From positions 1 to 39,597 of the forward strand of contig DUVQ01000012.1 of assembly GCA_012840965.1 (NCBI GenBank): a stretch of DNA of 39,597 bases, read 5' to 3'. Numbering within the stretch: the first letter of the stretch is position 1; every line of letters begins with the position of its first letter. A model generated the notes under the pieces. The model worked only from the letters and a program-made list of their open reading frames with translations. It had not been told where the DNA came from and searched no databases. Origin of the DNA: Oligoflexales bacterium. Lineage in GTDB: Bacteria > Myxococcota_A > UBA9042 > DTJE01. This document shows, one piece after another, positions 31,465-39,597 of the stretch. Position numbers and translations under genes: made by a program.

Positions 31465-34080
31465 ATGACCCAACATTTTGGAAAGTACACCCTATCAGGT
31501 TTTGCGAAGTCGGCCTTATTGGGTGTGGGTATCTTCAGTTTGCTGTTGATTGGCGGCCCAAGCTATGCCCAATCAGGTGGTGGACCTGGTGTTTTACCAT
31601 CGAGTTCAAGCACGATGCCGCCACCTAAAATCCCAGGGCAGGGGCTAACAGCTCCAGCTCAGGCGCCAGTCTCCCAAACCATAAGTCCTTTGCCCGAGAC
31701 TGGTGGAAAGCCGTCGCCTCAAGAGGTCACAGCCTCGTTTGATCTGAAGTCCAACTTTGAAGATGACCCCAAATGTGTCTCCTTGCCACTGAACGCAAAG
31801 ATCAGTGTGGACTTTGAAGAAGTGCCGCTGTACGACGTTGTAAAGTTCATGGCATGTATAACCAAGCGAAATTACATAGTTGCTTCCAACATCAAGCAAG
31901 GTAAAACCATCACAATTTTGTCCACTGGCCCAGTTACCGTGTACGAGGCGTACAAGGCCTTTTTGTCGTCGCTGGATGTAAACGGCCTTACACTGGTTCC
32001 GGCTGGTCCCTTCTACAAAATCGTGGAGCTAGCCAAAGCCAAGACCGAGACTGTTCCGCTGTATGGCTCATCCGAGAAAGTGCCTGATGAAGATCGCCTC
32101 GTTACCAGAATAGTTGCGTTAAACCACGTGGATGTAAAGGACATTGAGCCAATTTTGCAAAAATTCAAGACTGCTTCAGGTGATATAAGCAGCTATGCCC
32201 CGGGAAACAGTCTGATCATCACCGATATGGGGCGAAATATCGTCAGAATTTTGAAGTTCGTAAATGAGCTTGATATCCCAACTGGGCGTGAAAAAATCTG
32301 GGTGCGTCCGATTCAATACGCAAGTGCCACAGACATGGCCAACCTGATCACCAACTTGTTTGGTGATGGTAAGGCCGGCTCTGGCACGTCAAAAGCGCCG
32401 CCTCGACCTGCAAGGGGCAGGGGGGCTCAGCCAGCGCCACCAGCTGGGGCGCCGGCTGGTTCGGACTCGTCGGCAGATTCTGCATCAACCGTTTCGAAGG
32501 TAATAGCTGATGAACGCTCTAACCAGCTGATTTTAGTGGCCACTCCATCGGCATATCTGAAGATTGATCGCCTTCTTCGACGGATGGACATGCCAATTGA
32601 AGGCGAGGGGCAGATCCACATTTACTATCTGGAAAATGCGACTGCTGAAGACGTAGCCTCGACCTTGTCTTCCTTGACAAGTGGCTCTGGCGCCAAGCCA
32701 AAGTCAGGTACGGCTGCTGCAGGTGGGGCTGCCGCCTTGTTTTCAGGCGAAGTAAAGATAACTGCCCACAAGTCTACAAACTCGCTGGTAATCGAAAGTA
32801 CCTTAAAAGATTACATGGCCTTGAAGAGGGTCATCCAGCAGCTTGATGTCCGCAGAAAGCAGGTCTATGTGGAAGCGGTCATTATGGAAATCTCCAGCAA
32901 CAAGGACCGCAAGCTTGGTATTTCTGGCAGTGGTGGAACTGCCTTTAATATTGGCGGAAATACTGTGCCACTGCTGCTTGGGATGGGTGGGCTTGGAATC
33001 TCAGCTTTCGATATGAACCAACTTCAGAAGGGTGGCTTTGCAGCTGGTTTACAAGGTCCACTTGTTGACGTTTCAACTGGGACGACTGGTTCCACAAGCA
33101 CCGCTGGGGCATTATCTATTCCGACCTATGGTTTCTTGATTCAGGCTGTGCAATCTAACTCTGATATCAACGTGTTGTCGACTCCGCACATCCTTACTAT
33201 GGACAACGAAGAGGCCGAAATTGTGGTTGGAAAGCAGATCCCCTACCAGGCGTCCTCGATGTATGGGCTTAGCAACCTGCTGGGTTCCTATGGAGGTCTT
33301 GCGTCATCCGCGCTTGGTGGTGTAGCAGGCGGGGCGGCCACAAGTCTGCTGTCGTCTTTGGGAGGCTACGGCGGCTATGGTGCTTATGTTCAGCGAATCG
33401 ACGTTGACTTGACCCTGAAGATTACGCCTCAGATCAGTGAATCCAACTTTGTGCGCTTAAAAATCGACCACCAGCTTGATGATGTAGAAGCGCTTGATCC
33501 TTCATTAGGACCGACAACCTCAAAGCGTAAGGTCTCAAACACTGTTGTTGTGCGGGATCAGCAGCCGGTCGTAATAGGCGGTTTGATCAGGGATATCGAG
33601 GTTACTGGGGTCGATAAGGTGCCATTTTTGGGTGACATTCCGGTGATCGGCCAACTTTTCCGTACCACTGCGAAACGCGTTGAAAAGCGCAACCTCTTAA
33701 TGGTGATTACCCCCTATATCATTGAAGACCCTTCAGACTTGCAGCGCATCCATCAGCAAAAAATGGATGAAATGCGCGAGTTTGCTGAGTACATGTCCAC
33801 CAAGAAGGCCGAATATGGTGGCCACATTGATTACCGTAAAAAACACGGGATCTTGGAAGATATTCGCAGAACCATGGTTCAGGTTAACAAGGACCGTGAG
33901 CTGTTGGAGCAGACTCGTTTTGATGATCAAGACATCGTAGGTTCGGCAAAATCTCATGACCTGGACTTTGATCCCTTTGCAGAGCAGGACGGCGAATTGG
34001 AAGTGGTAGCACCACCAAAGGTCGATCAGGTCATTGAGGTTGATGCCCAGGCGGTCGAGCTTGAGCCCATCGAGGAGTAG
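31465..34080 (+). CDS. gspD: Type II secretion outer-membrane secretin GspD
   Basis: GspD forms the outer-membrane channel for folded exoproteins. The 871-residue product has a signal peptide (cleavage after SYAQ near residue 36), a Pro-rich stretch, N0 (SVDFEEVPLYDVVKFM), N1 to N3 domains (RIVALNHVDVKDIEPIL; VIADERSNQLILVAT; IHIYYLENATAEDVASTLSS) and a secretin core with VYVEAVIMEISS, LSTPHILTMDNEEAEIVVG, VVIGGLIRD and VPFLGDIPVIGQLF. The two Gly/Ala/Pro-rich inserts (near residues 308-335 and 408-425) sit between periplasmic domains. The C-terminus extends about 120 residues beyond the secretin core, possibly a pilotin-binding part. A GAGGG ribosome site precedes the ATG. Confidence 0.95.
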   Translation: MTQHFGKYTLSGFAKSALLGVGIFSLLLIGGPSYAQSGGGPGVLPSSSSTMPPPKIPGQGLTAPAQAPVSQTISPLPETGGKPSPQEVTASFDLKSNFEDDPKCVSLPLNAKISVDFEEVPLYDVVKFMACITKRNYIVASNIKQGKTITILSTGPVTVYEAYKAFLSSLDVNGLTLVPAGPFYKIVELAKAKTETVPLYGSSEKVPDEDRLVTRIVALNHVDVKDIEPILQKFKTASGDISSYAPGNSLIITDMGRNIVRILKFVNELDIPTGREKIWVRPIQYASATDMANLITNLFGDGKAGSGTSKAPPRPARGRGAQPAPPAGAPAGSDSSADSASTVSKVIADERSNQLILVATPSAYLKIDRLLRRMDMPIEGEGQIHIYYLENATAEDVASTLSSLTSGSGAKPKSGTAAAGGAAALFSGEVKITAHKSTNSLVIESTLKDYMALKRVIQQLDVRRKQVYVEAVIMEISSNKDRKLGISGSGGTAFNIGGNTVPLLLGMGGLGISAFDMNQLQKGGFAAGLQGPLVDVSTGTTGSTSTAGALSIPTYGFLIQAVQSNSDINVLSTPHILTMDNEEAEIVVGKQIPYQASSMYGLSNLLGSYGGLASSALGGVAGGAATSLLSSLGGYGGYGAYVQRIDVDLTLKITPQISESNFVRLKIDHQLDDVEALDPSLGPTTSKRKVSNTVVVRDQQPVVIGGLIRDIEVTGVDKVPFLGDIPVIGQLFRTTAKRVEKRNLLMVITPYIIEDPSDLQRIHQQKMDEMREFAEYMSTKKAEYGGHIDYRKKHGILEDIRRTMVQVNKDRELLEQTRFDDQDIVGSAKSHDLDFDPFAEQDGELEVVAPPKVDQVIEVDAQAVELEPIEE

Positions 34081-34086
34081 TTAGGG

Positions 34087-35814
34087 ATGAACCAGTTGGC
34101 TCAAACTGGAAATAATGAATTTGTCCGCAAGCTTTTGTTGGAGCACCAACTTGTTGATATCGAGGGGCTGCAACGGGCTGATGAGGCCAGGGAAGCCAGG
34201 CCTGACATTGGCCTTGTTGAGGCCATGTTAAACCTTGAGATCCTGGATGAACGCCAGTTTTTACACACGATGGGGGTTGTTTTGGACCTCCAAGTTCTGG
34301 ACGAATTACCAGTTGATGATATCGACCTGGAATTGGTGCGAGACCTGCCAATTACCTATGCAAAACAGGGATATGTACTGCCTTTAAGACGTGAGGATGG
34401 TCGCGTTGTAGTGGCCATGTCCAACCCCTTGGACTTGTCAGCGCAAGATGACCTGAGGGTGTTATTGCGCGGCAGGATAGAGCCGGTCCTTGCTTTGCGA
34501 GAAACCGTTTTTGAGGGGATTAACAAGGTCTACGACCGGATGCACGGCCTTGAAGGTACAGCGGGCGAGGTCTTGCAAGATGACGACTTGGGTTCTATCG
34601 CCCACGAGATTGAAGAATCAACCAAGGATATTTTGGATGTCACTGATGAGGCACCAATCATCAGGCTGGTCAACAGCATATTGGCCCAGGCGGTCAAGGA
34701 TCGCGTCTCGGATATCCACATTGAGCCTTATGAAAAGCACCTTTCTGTGCGATTCAGGAAGGACGGCATTCTGCGTGAAGTCCTTCGCCCACCACGGCGA
34801 TTTCAGGCGTCTATCGCCAGCCGAATCAAGATCATGGGAAATCTGAATATCGCTGAAAAGCGACTGCCCCAAGACGGTAGGATTAGGCGAGTTGTTGCAG
34901 GAAAAGAGATCGACATCCGACTTTCGACCGTCCCAACGACCTTTGGCGAACGACTGGTCATGCGTATCTTGGACCGTACATCCACGGTCTTGGACCTGAC
35001 AGATCTGGGGCTCGATAAAAAGCTTCTCGATACGATGGAGGACTTGATCAGCCGACCTCACGGGATCATCTTGGTAACAGGTCCCACCGGGTCTGGTAAA
35101 ACCACCACGCTGTATGCTTGTCTTACCAGGATTAATACCCCTGATAAAAACATCCTAACTGTTGAAGATCCTGTGGAATATCAGATTTCCGGCATTGGTC
35201 AGATGCAGGTCAATCCCAAGATCGACTTTACCTTTGCCAATGGACTTCGGGCGATTTTGCGACAAGACCCTGACGTGGTTTTAATCGGGGAAATCCGTGA
35301 CAAGGAAACCGCGGAGATCGCGGTTCAGGCGTCTTTGACTGGCCACTTGGTGTTTAGCACCCTGCACACTAATGACGCGGCCTCTGCCTTTACTCGACTG
35401 GTCGATATGGGAGTTGAGCCGTTTTTAATCGCTTCGTCGGTCTTGGCCATGGTGGCCCAGCGTTTGGTGCGTGTTGTGTGTCGTGAATGCAGGGTGCCAT
35501 ATGTCCCATCGGAAGGGGAGCTTGCCTCTTTAGGCCTCACGAAAGTTGAACCAAGCGACACGTTTTTCAGGGCGGCTGGATGCCCAGCATGTTCAAACAC
35601 CGGTTATGCAGGCCGAAACGCCATCTATGAAATCATGCGCGTTGACGAGGCCGTGCGCGAACTGGTTATGAAAAACGCGGATGCTGGTGCGCTGAAAAGG
35701 GCGGCCCTGGCGGGAGGCATGCGGACCTTGCGACAAGATGGCGTTTTAAAAGTTCGCCGCGGGATTACCACGGCTGAAGAGGTTATGAGAGTTACCCAGG
35801 GTGACTTAGATTAG
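34087..35814 (+). CDS. gspE: Type II secretion ATPase GspE
   Basis: GspE is the hexameric cytoplasmic ATPase that drives pseudopilus assembly. The 575-residue product has N-terminal MshEN-type domains (to about 150), SDIHIEP near 208, Walker A GPTGSGKT at 332-339, the Asp box near 359 (EDPVEY), Walker B QDPDVVLIGEIRD near 393-405, STLHTNDA near 424, and a zinc-finger-like C-M domain with Cys465, Cys468, Cys499 and Cys502. Nothing needed for activity is missing. Start 34087 lies 6 nt after the gspD stop, with TAGGG ahead of it. Confidence 0.97.
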   Translation: MNQLAQTGNNEFVRKLLLEHQLVDIEGLQRADEAREARPDIGLVEAMLNLEILDERQFLHTMGVVLDLQVLDELPVDDIDLELVRDLPITYAKQGYVLPLRREDGRVVVAMSNPLDLSAQDDLRVLLRGRIEPVLALRETVFEGINKVYDRMHGLEGTAGEVLQDDDLGSIAHEIEESTKDILDVTDEAPIIRLVNSILAQAVKDRVSDIHIEPYEKHLSVRFRKDGILREVLRPPRRFQASIASRIKIMGNLNIAEKRLPQDGRIRRVVAGKEIDIRLSTVPTTFGERLVMRILDRTSTVLDLTDLGLDKKLLDTMEDLISRPHGIILVTGPTGSGKTTTLYACLTRINTPDKNILTVEDPVEYQISGIGQMQVNPKIDFTFANGLRAILRQDPDVVLIGEIRDKETAEIAVQASLTGHLVFSTLHTNDAASAFTRLVDMGVEPFLIASSVLAMVAQRLVRVVCRECRVPYVPSEGELASLGLTKVEPSDTFFRAAGCPACSNTGYAGRNAIYEIMRVDEAVRELVMKNADAGALKRAALAGGMRTLRQDGVLKVRRGITTAEEVMRVTQGDLD

Positions 35815-35823
35815 GATGGCGCG

Positions 35824-37092
35824 ATGCCGTTGTTTGAGTACAAAGGATATTCCTCAAAGGGAAAGCAGGTCACCGGAGTGGTGGAAGCTGATGGCCCGGC
35901 TGACTTGAGGGGCAAGCTTCTGAAGGATGGCGTTTACCTTACTTCCTTTGCGGAAACTGGTGGTTCCAAGACCAAAGCGGCGCGAAAAGGCGATAAAAAG
36001 GGCGACGGCTCTCTGCTTTCTAAAGAGATTGACCTCAAGGGAATGTTTGAAAGGGTTAAACCTGGGGAAATCGCCGTACTTACAAGGCAGTTTGGGACGT
36101 TGCTGCGGGCTGGAATTCCGATGACTGAGGCCTTGACGGCCTTGGTAGCTCAGCAAGAAAAGCCAAAGTTAAAGGCTGTAATGACCTCTGTCAGGGAAAA
36201 AGTTCGCGAGGGTAGCTCTTTGGCTGACGCTTTGGCCGAGCATCGCAAAATCTTTACGGACCTTTACATCAACATGGTCAGGGTTGGTGAGGCGTCGGGT
36301 ACCTTGGACATCGTTCTTGAGCGGCTTGCCGACTTTTTGGAATCCAACGTCAGGCTTCGTTCCAAGGTGACCTCGGCGATGATTTATCCAATCCTGATGG
36401 CCGGTGTTGGACTGCTGATTGTCGCCTTGATGATGCTTTTGGTTGTTCCAAGGATGGTTGAGCTGTTTGAAGACATGGGTGGCGAGCTTCCACTGCTTAC
36501 CAGGATCCTTATTTTCCTTAGTGATATGGCCACCAATACCTGGTTTATCGGTCTGCCACTGACGATTTTGGCGATTTGGTGGTTTAAGCGATACATCAAC
36601 ACCGAAAAAGGGCGCTGGTGGTGGGATGGCGTCCGTTTGCGTGCCCCGCTGTTTGGACCAGTTGTGCGCTTGGTGTCGGTGGCCAGGTTTGCGCGCACCT
36701 TGGCGACTCTGCTTACTTCTGGGGTTCCAGTGCTTTCATCGCTGGATATCGTCAAGACAATCGTCAACAACGTCGTTATGGCGAAGGCGATAGATGACTC
36801 GAAGGTGGCAGTACGTGAAGGTGAAAGCCTGGCGACACCGCTGCAAAAAAGCGGGCTCTTTCCACCGATGATGACGCACATGATCGCCATTGGCGAAAAG
36901 ACAGGTCAACTGGAAGGGATGCTAAAAAACGTGGCCGATGCCTACGACTCAGAAGTTGACTCCAGGGTGACCATGCTGACCGCAGTGATGGAGCCCGTGA
37001 TGATTGTAGGTATGGGCATTATGGTTTCATTTCTGGTGTTCGCCATTTTAATGCCGATGCTGAAGATGAACGAGGTCATAGCAGGGGGCTAA
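35824..37092 (+). CDS. gspF: Type II secretion inner-membrane platform protein GspF
   Basis: GspF is the polytopic platform protein that couples GspE to pseudopilin insertion. The 422-residue product has the two repeated cytoplasmic T2SSF domains (LTRQFGTLLRAGIPMTEAL near 84; FARTLATLLTSGVPVLSSL near 290) and three or so hydrophobic segments (PILMAGVGLLIVALMMLLVV; TWFIGLPLTILAIW; PVMIVGMGIMVSFLVFAILM). Length is close to the family norm of about 405. An insert of Lys/Gly-rich residues near 48-65 separates the N-terminal beta domain from the first T2SSF domain. It starts 9 nt after gspE. Confidence 0.95.
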   Translation: MPLFEYKGYSSKGKQVTGVVEADGPADLRGKLLKDGVYLTSFAETGGSKTKAARKGDKKGDGSLLSKEIDLKGMFERVKPGEIAVLTRQFGTLLRAGIPMTEALTALVAQQEKPKLKAVMTSVREKVREGSSLADALAEHRKIFTDLYINMVRVGEASGTLDIVLERLADFLESNVRLRSKVTSAMIYPILMAGVGLLIVALMMLLVVPRMVELFEDMGGELPLLTRILIFLSDMATNTWFIGLPLTILAIWWFKRYINTEKGRWWWDGVRLRAPLFGPVVRLVSVARFARTLATLLTSGVPVLSSLDIVKTIVNNVVMAKAIDDSKVAVREGESLATPLQKSGLFPPMMTHMIAIGEKTGQLEGMLKNVADAYDSEVDSRVTMLTAVMEPVMIVGMGIMVSFLVFAILMPMLKMNEVIAGG

Positions 37093-37112
37093 TTGCCTCG
37101 GGGAGGACTATT

Positions 37113-37514
37113 ATGAAAACGCGAATAGCTGCAAAGAGTTCCAAGGCTGCTTTTAGAGGAATGACTCTACTCGAAATCATGGTTGTTATTGCCATCATAG
37201 GAATTGTGGCAACAGCAGTCTCGGTTGGCGTTGTTGGGTATTTGAACAAAGCCCGTGTTAATGCAACAAAGTCGCAGATTGGAACCATTTCCAACGCACT
37301 CCAGATGTATGCCCTTGATGGCGATTATCCAAACACCCTGACTGCCCTGACAGAAGGCGTTGGAGCTCCACTGAAGCCAAAGCAACTTAAGGATCCATGG
37401 GGCCAGGACTTTGTCTACAACTATCCCGCCCAAGACGCCACCCGCGAGTTTGATTTGTGTTCAAAGGGGCCTGACAGGCGGGAAAATACAGAAGACGACA
37501 TATGCAATGACTAG
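37113..37514 (+). CDS. gspG: Type II secretion major pseudopilin GspG
   Basis: GspG is the main subunit of the pseudopilus. The 133-residue product has a short basic leader and the prepilin peptidase site RG^MTLLEIMVVIAIIG (cleavage after Gly16). The first mature residue is Met rather than the usual Phe; the Glu at mature position 5 is kept. The C-terminal part has KDPWGQDFVYNYP and the acidic end with GPDRRENTEDDI, the calcium-binding loop known in GspG. It ends inside the start of gspH (8-nt overlap). Confidence 0.94.
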   Translation: MKTRIAAKSSKAAFRGMTLLEIMVVIAIIGIVATAVSVGVVGYLNKARVNATKSQIGTISNALQMYALDGDYPNTLTALTEGVGAPLKPKQLKDPWGQDFVYNYPAQDATREFDLCSKGPDRRENTEDDICND

Positions 37515-38154
37515 ATTTGACGAGATCACCTTGACTCGACGCAAGATGGCAGGCTTTACCCTGATTGAACTTGGGGCGGTGCTGGCCATAGCGATGCTCT
37601 TGGTGGTCGCTGGGATAGCAACAATGCAGGGGATTCGGAAGGCAGACATTAGTACCTCTGCTGCAAAAATCTCGGCATCTATCCGATATCTTTACGATCT
37701 AGCTGCTATCAATAACAGAACTTACCGCTTGGTTTTTGATTTTGAGTCCAGCTCATACTGGGGTGAACAGATTGATTTATCCCAGACGTGTGGGACTGCA
37801 GTCCTGCCCTCGGATGAAGAGCGAAAATTCGGTTCTGACGAGCCGACTATTGGTGGGTCAGAGGTGTCTGATAGCCCAACTGGTGGTCAGGGAAAGCTTA
37901 AAGACAACCTGCTTTCCAAGCGTGAACTGCCCAAAGGCATCAGGTTTATGGGGGTGATGACAACCCACCAAGACGAACTGACCGAAGACGGCACTGCCGA
38001 GGTTTACTTTTTTCCAAGTGGTTACGTTGAAAGGGCGTTTATCTATCTGGAACGCGATGGCGAGGTTTATACCATCGAAACTCTTCCCTTGAGGGGAGTT
38101 GGTGTTGTTCATTCAAAAGAGCTTGATCTTAGGGACTTGCTGGATGAAGGCTAA
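37507..38154 (+). CDS. gspH: Type II secretion minor pseudopilin GspH
   Basis: The 215-residue product has a leader ending in the prepilin site KMAG^FTLIELGAVLAIAMLLVVAG, followed by a mixed beta-rich domain (IRYLYDLAAINNRTYRLVFDFESSSYWGE) as in GspH/FimT proteins. Order after gspG supports the name. The ATG at 37507 overlaps the gspG stop; an internal ATG at 37546 would remove most of the leader. The acidic, Ser/Gly-rich stretch near 105-130 lies in a loop. Confidence 0.85.
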   Translation: MTRFDEITLTRRKMAGFTLIELGAVLAIAMLLVVAGIATMQGIRKADISTSAAKISASIRYLYDLAAINNRTYRLVFDFESSSYWGEQIDLSQTCGTAVLPSDEERKFGSDEPTIGGSEVSDSPTGGQGKLKDNLLSKRELPKGIRFMGVMTTHQDELTEDGTAEVYFFPSGYVERAFIYLERDGEVYTIETLPLRGVGVVHSKELDLRDLLDEG

Positions 38155-38157
38155 AAG

Positions 38158-39000
38158 ATGGCCAAGGTGTCAAAAATAACAGGATTGAATCGGCGTAACC
38201 AAAGGGGGTTTACCCTCCTTGAGGTTATGGTTGCGCTGATGATTCTTGCTATGTCCTTGGCGGCCATATCGTTTTCAAACGCGGCGGCCATGAATCAGGT
38301 CAGCAGGATCACCAGAATGACCACCGCTGCCTTTTTGATGGAGGGCGTTGTAAACGATATTCATGCTCACTATGTCAGCCAGGGCTTGCCATCAAACAGC
38401 ATTGAAGACCGCCAGTGCGACCTGCCAAGGGATTTTCAGAACATCTACGAATGCAGATATGACTTAAAGGCCCTTAATTTGACGCCCGATCAAGTCACAA
38501 CCTTGGCTGAGGCGGCGATGACCCAGTTTGCAAACTTAGGCGAGCTTGGGCAAGACATGGATGGTGTCTCCAGTGGCGGCCTTGACCTTCAACAGTTGGC
38601 AGTATTTTCCCCTTTGTTTGGTCCCATGGGTCAGGAATTGATGGCGTTGTGCAGGGTTGATATGAGCCAAGTCATCATGGGCGTGACCGCGATGACTGGC
38701 TTTTTGCCCAGAATTATCGACGAGGTCAGTAAACGAACCAGGCAGCTAACAGTGCGATTAACCTGGAGAGATGGTCCCAGGGGCAGTCGTGAGCTTCCAG
38801 TTCAGACCTTCATAGTGTCTTTGCCTGAAGAAGAGATGGCCGCCAAGCGCGAGATGGAGCGGATGATGGACGTCCAAGAGGCCGTCCAGGCAAACACTCC
38901 AGGTTTTGGTACCAGGGGGACTATTACTCCGCAAGGAACTCCAAGCACGCAAATGCCCGTTGGTGGTGGTGCCAAGCTACCCTTTGGGGGTGGCAAATGA
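38158..39000 (+). CDS. gspI: Type II secretion minor pseudopilin GspI, unusually long
   Basis: The 280-residue product has a leader with the prepilin site RG^FTLLEVMVALMILAMSLAA. Position after gspH and before a GspJ-like gene supports GspI, but a typical GspI is about 125 aa. The extra part includes a middle helical region (LTPDQVTTLAEAAMTQFANLGELG) and a Gly/Pro/Thr-rich tail (TPQGTPSTQMPVGGG) of 20 or more residues. Whether the extra parts function in secretion is unknown. Its stop overlaps the next ATG as ATGA. Confidence 0.82.
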   Translation: MAKVSKITGLNRRNQRGFTLLEVMVALMILAMSLAAISFSNAAAMNQVSRITRMTTAAFLMEGVVNDIHAHYVSQGLPSNSIEDRQCDLPRDFQNIYECRYDLKALNLTPDQVTTLAEAAMTQFANLGELGQDMDGVSSGGLDLQQLAVFSPLFGPMGQELMALCRVDMSQVIMGVTAMTGFLPRIIDEVSKRTRQLTVRLTWRDGPRGSRELPVQTFIVSLPEEEMAAKREMERMMDVQEAVQANTPGFGTRGTITPQGTPSTQMPVGGGAKLPFGGGK

Positions 39001-39597
39001 AAAAGGGGGGCTTTACACTGATAGAAGTGCTGGTGGCAGTTGGTCTGCTGGCGTTTATTTCGCTGCTGATGGTGCAGGCCATCCGTTTGTCTTTTCAGGC
39101 TCGCGAAGAAATAGCAAGAGTCGAGGATTTAAACCACGCCGCCCAGGTTGCGCTTCGACGGATGACTTCTGACATTTCAATGGCTTACGTTTCGAACCAT
39201 GTTAATCAGCAGGAGCCCACCACGGCCACCCTTTTTGATGGGCGTGAGGACACCCTGCTTTTTTCGTATCTTGGGCATGAAAGGCGCAGGCGAGGTGCCA
39301 GGGAGTCAGACCAAGGCATAGTTGAATATCGCCTTGAACGAGGTGCGGAAGGGCGGCAGCTTATCCGTCGTGAAAAGTTTATTCCTGATACTGAGCCTGA
39401 ACGAGGCGGCATTCGTGAGGTTTTGGTCACAGGAATTAAGGATTTTAGACTGGCTTACTGGGATGAAAAAAGTGAGGACTGGAAAAACGAATGGGAGGTA
39501 ATCATGGAAGATGCCTTGCGTTCGGGAACTGGAGGGTCCTTGTCACCAGTGGTAGCCCCTGCAGGGTCGGCCATGATGAAGGCGGCCCAGGAAAAAA
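38997..39597 (+). CDS. gspJ: Type II secretion minor pseudopilin GspJ, cut by the window end
   Basis: The frame begins at the ATG overlapping the gspI stop and stays open for 200 codons to the last base, so the C-terminus is missing. It has a very short leader with the prepilin site KKGG^FTLIEVLVAVGLLAFISLL, then a GspJ-type body (LNHAAQVALRRMTSDISMAYVSNH, ATLFDGREDTLLFSYL, VTGIKDFRLAYWDE). Order (I then J) and motif pattern agree. gspK, L and M would be expected next. Confidence 0.86.
   Translation, partial: MKKGGFTLIEVLVAVGLLAFISLLMVQAIRLSFQAREEIARVEDLNHAAQVALRRMTSDISMAYVSNHVNQQEPTTATLFDGREDTLLFSYLGHERRRRGARESDQGIVEYRLERGAEGRQLIRREKFIPDTEPERGGIREVLVTGIKDFRLAYWDEKSEDWKNEWEVIMEDALRSGTGGSLSPVVAPAGSAMMKAAQEK

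Overview
The window looks like chromosomal DNA of a deltaproteobacterium in the broad sense, most likely Myxococcota or a relative such as Bradymonadales. The reasons are acidic-linker lipoproteins with ASH/PKD-like and IPT/TIG domains, a one-operon type II secretion system, a hemX-hemA-hemC-hemD cluster and a cinA-thpR-recA-alaS neighbourhood. Taxonomy is inferred from gene style, not from a marker search.

Region 1 (1-8787, minus strand) is a complete type I-F CRISPR-Cas locus: cas1, cas2-3, csy1/cas8f, csy2/cas5f, csy3/cas7f and csy4/cas6f, followed by a leader and the leader-end repeat and first partial spacer of an array that runs off the left edge. It is visibly richer in A+T than the rest and ends beside a tRNA-Gly(CCC) gene (8952-9024), which suggests horizontal acquisition. 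The one visible repeat has a 9-bp stem, longer than the usual 5 bp.

Region 2 (8911-11133) holds the tRNA with its promoter and a convergent two-gene unit of exported proteins: a LIC_10091-like protein and an M15-type zinc peptidase with a long acidic repeat linker. Region 3 (11308-16639) is a Fur-family regulator, the heme/siroheme operon hemX-hemA-hemC-hemD (start/stop contacts, with a HemA that carries a repeat tail), and a convergent ispD.

Region 4 (16998-24092) starts with an ASH/PKD-like lipoprotein. Then come a CinA C-terminal amidase without its usual N-terminal domain, a ThpR-like protein that appears to have lost both HxT catalytic motifs, recA and alaS. Region 5 (24126-30159) has a low-complexity protein with repeated NAT-x-DALD motifs, a 1345-residue TIG/propeller-like lipoprotein and a convergent radical SAM enzyme with a variant GGEP motif.

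Region 6 (30510-39597) is the start of a type II secretion operon, gspC-D-E-F-G-H-I-J, with gspJ cut by the window end. A good sigma-54-like -24/-12 element lies just upstream of gspC. I found no clearly new system. The best leads are the extended I-F repeat hairpin, the degenerate ThpR beside recA, the NAT-DALD repeat protein, the repeat tail on HemA, and the possible sigma-54 control of secretion.
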